From contig OMZE01000034.1 of the NCBI GenBank assembly GCA_900315455.1, positions 21,142-64,095 of the forward strand: a stretch of DNA of 42,954 bases, given 5' to 3'. This document shows, in pieces, positions 8,963 through 16,682 of the stretch; position 1 is the stretch's first letter, and every line of letters starts with the position of its first letter. The position numbers and the translations under genes were made by a program. The stretch comes from an uncultured Prevotellaceae bacterium. GTDB lineage: Bacteria > Bacteroidota > Bacteroidia > Bacteroidales > Bacteroidaceae. The notes below the pieces were generated by a model. The model was not told the DNA's origin. It saw only the letters and a program-made list of their open reading frames with translations, and ran no database searches.

Positions 8963-8997
8963 AAAAAAACAGGCATGCGGACTAGCCGCATGCCTGT
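8963..8997 (-). terminator. Rho-independent terminator of the SusCD operon
   Basis: 12-base perfect arms at 8969-8980 and 8986-8997 with a 5-base loop, followed on the minus strand by a run of T (8963-8969 reads as A on the plus strand). It lies about 23 bases after the stop codon of the DUF5123-like lipoprotein. Confidence 0.9.
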
Positions 8998-9020
8998 TTT
9001 CAAGTATTCAGATGAGGAAT

Positions 9021-10760
9021 TTATCTCCAGCGTTGGTCGCCAAGTCCCTTGAAGTCGACACCCTGCTGCGAGCCGATGATGTAGAACTCGCCTTTGGCGG
9101 GAGCGCTCCACAGGTCGGTCTCACTCAGGCTCAGTTCACCGAGGCCTTCAATGGGATAGATCTTGGGCTCTTCTACACCGAGGTCCAGGTAGGTGAAGTT
9201 GGTCTTGTAACTGTCTTGCACCTCAAGATTGTTGGGTGTTCCGGAGAGGAGCACGGAACCAGCCACACCGGCATGGTAGGTCTGCAGGTCGCTGCCTTCA
9301 GAGTTGTCTGTAGCCATCGTCGGTCCCACGAGAGTGTTCTTCATCGTGAGATTGACATTGCCAGAGCCAAGACGGAAGAGTGGGGTGTTGGCATTGGCGG
9401 TAGTCTCGATGGGCGCATAGCAGAACGTACAGTCGGTGATGGTGAAGTTGAGGGTACCAGCGGTGGAACGAAGGTCGCAAAGCATCACGATATTGGTGAT
9501 GGTGCAGTTCTTCATTGTCACGTTGCGCCAGTCGGCAGCCTTGTTGGTGGTGGTGATGACACCCTGGTCGCCGATGCAGTTGATGAGACAGTCTTCCATG
9601 GTGATGTTGTGCACGGCGTCATTGTCGGTCTGTGCACGGCACACGGCACGATAGCCGGTGAACGAGCAGTTCTTGTAGGTAAGGCTCTCCATAGTGGCCT
9701 TGGTGCCGTTGACGTTGAACACCTGACGGCCGCCCCAACCCTTCTCCTTGTTGGTATCCACTGGGTTGCTGCCATTGTTCACCTTGTCGCTCACGAAGTC
9801 TATCTTCTCAAATACGACATCGTTGATTTCTGCTCCAGAGGCCATGGTGAAGCCACCGGTTTGGATGAAACGGGCATTGCCCGCAAGGGTGAGACCAGTG
9901 ACAAACTTGATCTTGTTGGCAGTGGAGGGTAAGGCTGTGCCACCCGAAATCTTGTAGTCGAATCCGCCCTTCAGCACATAGGTGAGGTCCTGACCGGCAT
10001 ACTCGGCGACATCGGCTGCCATCTGCTCGGTGGTGATGTAGGTCTTGCCCACACTGTCGACAACGGCACGCAGGTCGATGACGGCACCCGAGAAGTTCTC
10101 GGCAGCAGCAGTGGTGAAGCGTTTCTTGCCTTTGTACATGTTGTCCTTGTAGGCTTCCACACGGTAAGTGGTGCGGGGCTGAAGGCCATCGACAATTGCA
10201 GAGCGAACGGCTTTCATGTCGCTGGTCACGGTCACCTCATTCACCAAGGAGTCGTTGCTGTCTTTGATCACCTTCAGCAGGTCGTAGTCGCCTTCCTCCG
10301 ACCAGCGGATGCGGGCGGCATTGTCGATGATGTCGGTGGCTGTCACCGAACTGAGGTTGGTGGGATAGTCGATGGTGGTAATGGTTACCGAATAGGGTTT
10401 TGAGGACAGACCGGTGTTGGTATTGGAAGAACTGATGTAGACATAGTATTCCTTGTCGTACTGCAGGCCGTTGAACTGGCAGGTGAGTTCACTGGTGGTG
10501 ATTTCCTTCACGTCGGTTCCGTCGGTGGCTTCCATCTTCACCGTGTATTGGTTGGCGGAGGTGTAGTTGTCCCATTTCACGATGACATAGGGCACGAGGT
10601 TTTCGTCAAGGCCTTGCACAATGTTGTCCGACTCGCTGATGATGGGCCGGAAGAGGGCATCGGCGGTGGTCAGGTCGTCGTCATCGCTACAACTGACAAA
10701 TGAAACCATTCCTGTCGTGATTGCTGCGAGAAGCAATATCGATTTGATTATCTTTTTCAT
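9021..10760 (-). CDS. Surface lipoprotein, Fn3 plus DUF4957/DUF5123-like beta-helix
   Basis: 579 residues. The start at 10760 gives MKKIIKSILLLAAITTGM and a lipobox ending SFVSC, then an acidic SDDDD stretch of the kind that sends Bacteroidota lipoproteins to the surface. Two fibronectin-III-like modules span about 40-215. The rest (about 225-560) has the repeating short beta-strand pattern of a parallel beta-helix as in DUF4957/DUF5123 proteins of pectin loci. It follows SusD by 15 bases and is the last gene of the SusCD operon, in the position usually held by a SusE-like glycan-binding protein. Role as a pectin-binding or cutting surface protein is inferred from position and fold; no catalytic motif was recognised. 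Confidence 0.82.
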   Translation of the reverse strand: MKKIIKSILLLAAITTGMVSFVSCSDDDDLTTADALFRPIISESDNIVQGLDENLVPYVIVKWDNYTSANQYTVKMEATDGTDVKEITTSELTCQFNGLQYDKEYYVYISSSNTNTGLSSKPYSVTITTIDYPTNLSSVTATDIIDNAARIRWSEEGDYDLLKVIKDSNDSLVNEVTVTSDMKAVRSAIVDGLQPRTTYRVEAYKDNMYKGKKRFTTAAAENFSGAVIDLRAVVDSVGKTYITTEQMAADVAEYAGQDLTYVLKGGFDYKISGGTALPSTANKIKFVTGLTLAGNARFIQTGGFTMASGAEINDVVFEKIDFVSDKVNNGSNPVDTNKEKGWGGRQVFNVNGTKATMESLTYKNCSFTGYRAVCRAQTDNDAVHNITMEDCLINCIGDQGVITTTNKAADWRNVTMKNCTITNIVMLCDLRSTAGTLNFTITDCTFCYAPIETTANANTPLFRLGSGNVNLTMKNTLVGPTMATDNSEGSDLQTYHAGVAGSVLLSGTPNNLEVQDSYKTNFTYLDLGVEEPKIYPIEGLGELSLSETDLWSAPAKGEFYIIGSQQGVDFKGLGDQRWR

Positions 10761-10775
10761 ATTTCTCTCCAAATA

Positions 10776-12941
10776 TTATTTATATTCACGTTCAATAGTT
10801 GCTACCTCGACGTTCACGCCATCGCCCATGTTGGTGTCAAGGATGTGGTATCCATCGTTGTTGAGCACGGTGCTGGCAGAGATTGTCTCGGTGGTGATGG
10901 GGAGTACGTAGGGCACTACGCCGTTGCCTTTCAGGGCACCATTGGAGTAGCCACGGTAGAGACGTGTGAAGTAATCGCTGGCGGCATAGACATCCTTGCG
11001 GGTGATGCCTGTGGGCTCACCGCTGTTGACGGTGACCACCTTCGTGTTGGGGGCAGTTCCCAGGGTGTAGGTGATGGTGCCATCGCCATTGTCGGTCTTC
11101 ACAGGAGTGGTGGTGCCGTAGTCGGTTCCACCATAGACATAGGTGCGGGTGCGCTTGATCATCTGAGAACCCCAGTTCACAGACTGCCAGCCGGCAGCCG
11201 TCATGGTGGCGTCGTCTTCCTCAATCCTGTACTTCTCGTTATACCACTTGATGTCGGTCTTGAGGTTGTTCTTGCCTACCTTCACGTACCAGAGTTTCGG
11301 AGCCCAGTTGGTGTAGTTCACGGCCTCGGGATACTGCTGAAGCACGGCCTCGTCCATCATCAGGTCTTCGTTGGTGGCAATACCCCAGCAAAGGGCGGTG
11401 CGCATGGCCTGCTCAATCTTTGTGGCATACAGGTTCCAGCGGATGAGGTCGAATTTGCGGAGTGCCTCACTGCCAAACTCCCAAGCACGCTCGTCGACGA
11501 TGGCATTGAAGAAGGCTTCTTTGGTGTTCAGGCGAGCAACGTATTCGGTGACATCAGCACTATAAGTGGGACTGTTGGCGAAAGCACGGGCACGGACCTT
11601 GGTCAGGCATTCCTTGGCAAGGGCGGTGGGACCGTTGAGTTCGTTCTCAGCCTCGGCCAGCATGAGCAATACGTCGGAGTAGCGCATGAGCGGGAAGTTG
11701 ATGCCGGTACCTTTCGAAGAACCGCTACCCAAATCCTTGGCGGCAAGGGCACGGTCCCATTTGCCGGCATACAAACCTGTGGCGGCAGATGCCTTCACGG
11801 TGTCGTTCTCATGGCTGTACTTGGCACAGCACACGTCGCGGCGACTGTCGTTGTCGGCAAACGACATGTAATAGGTCGGCGTGACGGCCACCTGAGCGGT
11901 GGTGGTACCCTTGGCGCAGGAACCGGTGTTGGCTACACCGAAACTCCAGCCGATATCGCCGCCGTAGTTCTGCACGAATGCCACCTCGTAGAGCACCTCG
12001 GCATTGTTCTCAATGGTGTAGTTCATCTCGTTGACGAAGGCTTGCTCGAAGTTGGGATACAACTCGCGGGGCTTCAGTTGGATGAGTTTCTGGCAATAGT
12101 CCTTGGCCATCTGATAGTAGTCGGCACGGCTGTGAGCGGTCTTCTCGGCTCCGCTAACGTCTTTGTAAGTGACACTCAGCGAGTCGGCATTCACGTCAAG
12201 ATATTCATCGGCGCACTTCATCGTGCCGTCCTTAGTCATGCCGTAGCCGGCACGGAAGAGGGCGATACGGGCAATCAGGCCAATGGCGAAGTCGCGGTTC
12301 ATACGCTCGATACCGCCGGTGTTGACATCACTCCACTTCATGCTGGGCTCGATGTCGACAAGTTGCTGCAGGCAGCGGCTGTAGACCACGTTCTTGTCGG
12401 TACGGGGCTTGTCAATCTCGTCGCCCCACTTAGCGGCCACATCGTAGTAGGGCACATCGCCGAAGAGGTTGCACATCAGGTAATAACGGAACGCTTTCAG
12501 ACAGGTGGCCTCACCCTTGATCTGCTGCATCTCGTCTTGAGTACCTATGCTGCTTTTGTCGATACCTGCACGCACCTGGTTGGCACGCTCGATAGCCTGC
12601 AGGTTGTTGTCCCACACTTTCTTCACATCGCTCCATCCCACGTTGCCAGCACCCTGCAAGGGCCAGATGGCATTGCGGTGGTTGGTTGCCGTGGTGGCAC
12701 TGACACCCATGGCCTCGACGTCGGTGTTCTGCATCCACACACCACACATACGCGAGGTGTAGGGGTCTTCGCCGAACAGTACATATACACCGTTGATGGC
12801 ATTGGTGGCAAACTCCGAAGAGTTGTAAACCATCGTCTGGTCCATCTGAGAGGGGGAGTCAACGTTCAGCGTGTCATTGCAGGAAGTGAGGGCAAAAGCC
12901 CCTACTGCCGCAATTGCTAAATATTTGCTATATGGTTTCAT
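10776..12941 (-). CDS. susD: SusD/RagB family nutrient-binding outer-membrane lipoprotein
   Basis: 721 residues from Met at 12941; an in-frame Met 33 bases upstream exists but gives no better signal. The signal peptide MKPYSKYLAIAAVGAFALTS ends at a lipobox Cys (ALTSC), and NDTLNVDSPSQ follows, the usual SusD N-terminal pattern. TPR-like helices occupy the first half (for example WDNNLQAIERANQVRAGI), and RYSDVLLMLAEAENEL at about residue 430 is the conserved C-terminal SusD block. It caps the SusC barrel and binds glycan, here probably oligogalacturonides given the neighbouring enzymes. It is longer than the usual 500-650 residues because of added segments near the C-terminus. 43 bases after SusC. 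Confidence 0.95.
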   Translation of the reverse strand: MKPYSKYLAIAAVGAFALTSCNDTLNVDSPSQMDQTMVYNSSEFATNAINGVYVLFGEDPYTSRMCGVWMQNTDVEAMGVSATTATNHRNAIWPLQGAGNVGWSDVKKVWDNNLQAIERANQVRAGIDKSSIGTQDEMQQIKGEATCLKAFRYYLMCNLFGDVPYYDVAAKWGDEIDKPRTDKNVVYSRCLQQLVDIEPSMKWSDVNTGGIERMNRDFAIGLIARIALFRAGYGMTKDGTMKCADEYLDVNADSLSVTYKDVSGAEKTAHSRADYYQMAKDYCQKLIQLKPRELYPNFEQAFVNEMNYTIENNAEVLYEVAFVQNYGGDIGWSFGVANTGSCAKGTTTAQVAVTPTYYMSFADNDSRRDVCCAKYSHENDTVKASAATGLYAGKWDRALAAKDLGSGSSKGTGINFPLMRYSDVLLMLAEAENELNGPTALAKECLTKVRARAFANSPTYSADVTEYVARLNTKEAFFNAIVDERAWEFGSEALRKFDLIRWNLYATKIEQAMRTALCWGIATNEDLMMDEAVLQQYPEAVNYTNWAPKLWYVKVGKNNLKTDIKWYNEKYRIEEDDATMTAAGWQSVNWGSQMIKRTRTYVYGGTDYGTTTPVKTDNGDGTITYTLGTAPNTKVVTVNSGEPTGITRKDVYAASDYFTRLYRGYSNGALKGNGVVPYVLPITTETISASTVLNNDGYHILDTNMGDGVNVEVATIEREYK

Positions 12942-12984
12942 ATTTCGATTCTTATTCAGGTTTTGTTTCTTCATGTTCCGGAAA

Positions 12985-15900
12985 TTACAGGGTGACGTTC
13001 ACACCGAAGGTGAAAGCACGGCTCTTGGGGTACGACGAGAAGTCGATACCAGGAGTAAGACCGGAGTAACTGGAGTTGCGGACGTAGGAACTGACCTCGG
13101 GGTCGAAGCCGGGATAACTGGAAATCACAAACAGGTTGGTGCCTGTCACATAGAAGCGGGCGCGCTGGATACCCACCTTGGTGGTGAGATTGTGGGGAAG
13201 GGTGTAGCCGATGGTCACACTCTGCAGACGCAGGAACGAGGCATCGTCCATTGCCCAGTCGGTGGGCACCACTACAGCGTCGCCGGTGGAGAAGGGGCTC
13301 CACATCTCCTTTGCTGCCTTTCCGTTGCCACCTTCATTCCAATAGGCCAGGTCGGCAAGTTCGGTGAGCAGTACGCCAGTCTCGGGGTTGATGTAGGAGT
13401 AGGCATTCGACTGACTCATCTCCTCGCGCATGTTGGGCCATGTACCGGCACGGTAGCGTGAGGTGGTCTGAATCTTGTTGGCATTGTAGATTTCATTGCC
13501 AACCTTGTAGGTGAAGTTGAGGTTGAAGTCGAAGTCGTATACAGTACCTGAGAATCCAAAACCTCCGGCGAAGTCGGCATTTGTGTCACCGATGACAGTG
13601 ATATCCTTGGCGTCAACAACACCGTCGCCGTCGCGGTCCTTGAGTTTCATCGTACCAGGACGGATGCCGATGGCACCGCCGAGGAGCGAAGTGGTGGGAA
13701 CACCGGATTTCAGCGTGTAGGCACCGGTGGTGGGGTCGTAACTCTCGAAGTCGTTGGTGGTGTAGTAACCGTCGCTCTCCCAACCATAGACCAGACCGAT
13801 GGGGTCGCCGATGCGGACGATGTAGTCCTGCTGGTTCTTGTTGTCGGTGCTTGCCCATCCTGAGGCAAATGTCATCTCCTGGAGACCATTGGCAAGAGCC
13901 TTCACGTTCGACTTGTCGAAGCCGATGTTGAAGTTGGCCTGCAGCGTGAAGTTCTTCTTCTCGATGATGGAGGCATTGAGGGTTAATTCAATACCCTTGT
14001 TGCTCGTCGATGCCGAGTTCTCCCAAACGGTGGTGTAACCGGGAGCGGCGATGTTGTGGTTGATGAGCAGGTCGTCGGTGTTGTTCCAGTACACATCGAT
14101 GTTACCATTGAGTCGCTCGTGGAAGAAACCGAAGTCAAGACCGATATTACGGGTGGTGCGCTTCTCCCAGGTAAGCATCGGGTTGGCCAGCACGGTGGTC
14201 ACAGCCAGGTGAGAGTTGGCGTTCTCGCCTACACCATAACGCTTCGAACCGCTGTTGGTGCTGTAGAGTTGGCTGAACATGTAACTGGGGAGTTTGTCGT
14301 TACCTACCTTACCGTATGACACACGGAGTTTCAAGTTCGACAACCATTTCTTGGCTCCCTCCATCCAAGGCTCCTCAATGATACGCCATGATGCGGCAGC
14401 AGCGGGGAAGAAACCCCATTGGTGACCGTCGGCGAACTGCGAACTGCCGTCCTCACGCAGGGTGACGGTGAGCAGGTAGCGGTCGAGAAGGGTGTAGTTG
14501 ATACGTCCGAAGAAAGAAACCTTGTTCTGGTCGGCTGCCACATTGCCGGTCATGGCCTGCATGGTGCCCAGACCAAAGTTGGCAAACACTTCCTCGGCGG
14601 AGAATGCCTTGCTGAAGTTGTTGGCATCCATCTTGTTGTAGTTGGAGCGGCTGGAGCGATACTCCTGACCGGCCATCACGTTGAGATGGTGTATCTTGTT
14701 GATTTTCGTGTCGTAGTTGAGGGTGAAACTCTCACGGATGGAGTTGGTGTTGGTCTTCTGCCAGTCGGCCAGAGGCATACCGCCTACATAAGAGGCCTGA
14801 GTGGTGGTGGAACCATACCAGTTTTTCACCTCGTTGAAACCATAGGTGTAACCGCCTTCCAAGTGTGCTTTAAGACCTTTCAACGGAGTGGTCCAGTCGA
14901 GAGAGGCGTTGAACACGAAACCGCGGTTGTTGCGGCGGCGCCAGTACTGCTCCGACTGCTCTGCCAGCGACATGTTGGCACGCTGCCACTCCACGATTTC
15001 ATCGTCTGACATGGTGGAGAAGTCGGGGGAAATCATGCCCGACAGACCTTTGGTGGCAACACCATAGAGGGCCTGCTCAGTACGCACCTTGTAGGTGCCA
15101 CCCTGTGTACCCTGACCATTGGCGGTCTGGTCGTTCACACGGGCGGTAAGAGAGAATTTCAGTTTGCTGTTGATGTCATGGTTCAACTTGAACAGGAATG
15201 CATAGCGTGAGAAGTCGTTGTTGGGCATCAGACCGGCGTTGAAGTCATAGGTTCCCGAAAGTGAGAACTTGGTCTTTTCTGTACCACCATTGACGCTCAC
15301 ATTATGACTCTGTGAGAGCACGTTGGCTCCGAAGAGGTCTTCCTGCCAGTCGATGGCCTCGACACTCTTGTAGAGGTAGAGGTCGTCGAAGACGCCAAAC
15401 TGCTTGTAGAAGGAGTTGAGTGTGCTCTCACCACGCAGTGCGGCATATTCATAGTTCGACATCACATACTCGTAGGCGTTGAGGACGTCCATGCGCTTCG
15501 ACACGGTCTTGGTCTGCAGATAACCATTGTAACTGACCACGGTCTTGCCGCCCTTGGCGTTCTTCGTGGTAATCAAGATTACACCGTTGGCACCCTCTGA
15601 ACCATAGATGGCGGTTGAAGAAGCGTCCTTCAGCACGGTGATATCCTCAATGTCGTTGGGGGAAAGGTCGCTGAGCGAACCTCCCTGGAAACCGTCGATA
15701 ACAATCAGCGGGGTGTTGTCGCCAGTGATGGAGCCACCACCACGCACACGGATGAGTACTTCGGCATCGGGCGAACCGTCAGTGGTTGTCACCTGCACAC
15801 CCGACAACTTACCGGTAAGGGCTTCCGAGATGCTAGGGGTAGGGATGGCGGCCAACTTGTCACCGCCCACAGTGGCTACCGAACCGGTGAGGTCCTTCTT

Positions 15901-16245
15901 GCGTACCGAACCATAACCGATTACCACCAACTCGTTGAGGCTGGCGGCCTCGTCTTCGAGCACGATGTTGAAAGTGGTCTTGCCGTCAAGTTGCACGGTT
16001 TGGGTTTTCATGCCGATGTACGATATCGTAATCGACTTGCCTTTCACGTTCTCTAAGGTAAAGTTTCCGTCGAAGTCGGTCACCACACCATTCTGCGTGC
16101 CTGTCTCCATGACAGTAGCACCGATGATGGTTTCACCGCTCGAATCGGTTACCGTTCCCTTGATAGTCTGCGCTGAGATGTTGCCCGCAATCATTGCGAG
16201 AGCCAACAATAGCGCCAATCTAAAGAATTTTAATTTACCAAACAT
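12985..16245 (-). CDS. susC: SusC/RagA TonB-dependent outer-membrane transporter
   Basis: 1086 residues from Met at 16245, which begins a Sec signal (MFGKLKFFRLALLLALAMIA, cleavage near NISAQ). Order: carboxypeptidase-regulatory-like beta-sandwich (about 27-105, starts TIKGTVTDSSGETIIGATV), TonB-box region (LNELVVIGYGSVRKKDLTGSV), plug domain with DDSSTAIYGS-like block KDASSTAIYGSEGANGVILI, then the beta-barrel ending in FTFGVNVTL with a C-terminal aromatic/Leu signature. It imports oligosaccharides using TonB energy. Heads an operon with SusD and the DUF5123-like lipoprotein. The open frame runs 60 codons further upstream, but that stretch overlaps the promoter and has no signal sequence. 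Confidence 0.96.
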   Translation of the reverse strand: MFGKLKFFRLALLLALAMIAGNISAQTIKGTVTDSSGETIIGATVMETGTQNGVVTDFDGNFTLENVKGKSITISYIGMKTQTVQLDGKTTFNIVLEDEAASLNELVVIGYGSVRKKDLTGSVATVGGDKLAAIPTPSISEALTGKLSGVQVTTTDGSPDAEVLIRVRGGGSITGDNTPLIVIDGFQGGSLSDLSPNDIEDITVLKDASSTAIYGSEGANGVILITTKNAKGGKTVVSYNGYLQTKTVSKRMDVLNAYEYVMSNYEYAALRGESTLNSFYKQFGVFDDLYLYKSVEAIDWQEDLFGANVLSQSHNVSVNGGTEKTKFSLSGTYDFNAGLMPNNDFSRYAFLFKLNHDINSKLKFSLTARVNDQTANGQGTQGGTYKVRTEQALYGVATKGLSGMISPDFSTMSDDEIVEWQRANMSLAEQSEQYWRRRNNRGFVFNASLDWTTPLKGLKAHLEGGYTYGFNEVKNWYGSTTTQASYVGGMPLADWQKTNTNSIRESFTLNYDTKINKIHHLNVMAGQEYRSSRSNYNKMDANNFSKAFSAEEVFANFGLGTMQAMTGNVAADQNKVSFFGRINYTLLDRYLLTVTLREDGSSQFADGHQWGFFPAAAASWRIIEEPWMEGAKKWLSNLKLRVSYGKVGNDKLPSYMFSQLYSTNSGSKRYGVGENANSHLAVTTVLANPMLTWEKRTTRNIGLDFGFFHERLNGNIDVYWNNTDDLLINHNIAAPGYTTVWENSASTSNKGIELTLNASIIEKKNFTLQANFNIGFDKSNVKALANGLQEMTFASGWASTDNKNQQDYIVRIGDPIGLVYGWESDGYYTTNDFESYDPTTGAYTLKSGVPTTSLLGGAIGIRPGTMKLKDRDGDGVVDAKDITVIGDTNADFAGGFGFSGTVYDFDFNLNFTYKVGNEIYNANKIQTTSRYRAGTWPNMREEMSQSNAYSYINPETGVLLTELADLAYWNEGGNGKAAKEMWSPFSTGDAVVVPTDWAMDDASFLRLQSVTIGYTLPHNLTTKVGIQRARFYVTGTNLFVISSYPGFDPEVSSYVRNSSYSGLTPGIDFSSYPKSRAFTFGVNVTL

Positions 16246-16322
16246 AGATTTTATTTTAGGTTTAAAAAAATGCGGTAGATAGTAGTTTGTTGCTTTGTTG
16301 TGTTTGTCTATCTTATGTTTTG

Positions 16323-16330
16323 CAAAGATA
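16323..16330 (-). promoter_or_regulatory. Probable -7 box of the SusCD operon
   Basis: Minus-strand TATCTTTG, matching TAnnTTTG, 78 bases before the SusC start. The expected -33 position reads only TATG-like, so the promoter may need an activator, as is usual for PULs. Confidence 0.6.
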
Positions 16331-16384
16331 GATAAAATAATCTTAAAATCATAATTTTTTGATGCAGATTGTTGCATTTTAACT

Positions 16385-16415
16385 AAAAAAAAGCAGGTCC
16401 CACATGGAAACCTGC
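16385..16415 (-). terminator. Terminator after the 50-residue peptide gene
   Basis: Arms GCAGGT at 16393-16398 and ACCTGC at 16410-16415, with a possible inner CC/GG pair, followed on the minus strand by eight T. It separates the small peptide gene from the SusC promoter. Confidence 0.75.
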
Positions 16416-16453
16416 CCTTTTTCACCTATTTTGGTGGGGTTTTTCTTTCGTAA

Positions 16454-16606
16454 TCAGAAGATGGAAGTGCCTGACCTGGCTTCGTCGTCACTTCCCTGAC
16501 CGCCGACACCTTGCTCGTAACCGCCGCTCACGGCTGTGATCTGCATGATGTCTTTTGTGTACAACACGTTCACCTTCATTGCGGGTGCGATATAATTCTT
16601 TTTCAT
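16454..16606 (-). CDS. Small 50-residue peptide of MKK-YI-P type
   Basis: A complete frame of 50 codons plus TGA: starts MKKNYIAPAMKVNVLYTKDI, then MQITAVSGGYEQGVGGQG, and ends with an acidic stretch and ARSGTSIF. It has no signal peptide or membrane segment. Peptides that begin MKKxYIxPxxxV and end in a Gly/acidic tail with a final aromatic are common as unannotated small genes in Prevotella and Bacteroides genomes (from memory). No function is known to me. It is flanked by hairpins: 15 bases after the one at 16621-16651 (pectin methylesterase end) and before the T-tailed terminator at 16385-16415. Probably co-transcribed by read-through or from its own unseen promoter. Confidence 0.65.
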   Translation of the reverse strand: MKKNYIAPAMKVNVLYTKDIMQITAVSGGYEQGVGGQGSDDEARSGTSIF

Positions 16607-16620
16607 ACGGTTTCTTTTGT

Positions 16621-16651
16621 GTCGGCGAGTCAGCGTTGTTGACTCGCCGAC
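16621..16651 (-). terminator. Hairpin after the pectin methylesterase gene
   Basis: 12-base perfect arms (16621-16632 and 16640-16651) and a 7-base loop, 31 bases after the stop codon. No T run follows on the minus strand, so it could be a processing or stability hairpin that lets transcription continue into the small peptide gene. Confidence 0.65.
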
Positions 16652-16682
16652 GGGTTAAATGATATGGTTAGTTGATATTTGT

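Noticed and set aside
10845-12920. A 691-codon open frame on the plus strand
   Set aside because: It is exactly antisense to SusD, has a low-complexity Gly/Val/His-rich translation, and no family resemblance. SusD on the other strand explains the open frame.
16246-16425. 60-codon upstream extension of SusC
   Set aside because: It crosses the -7 box at 16323 and the terminator at 16385-16415. The Met at 16245 starts a proper signal peptide.
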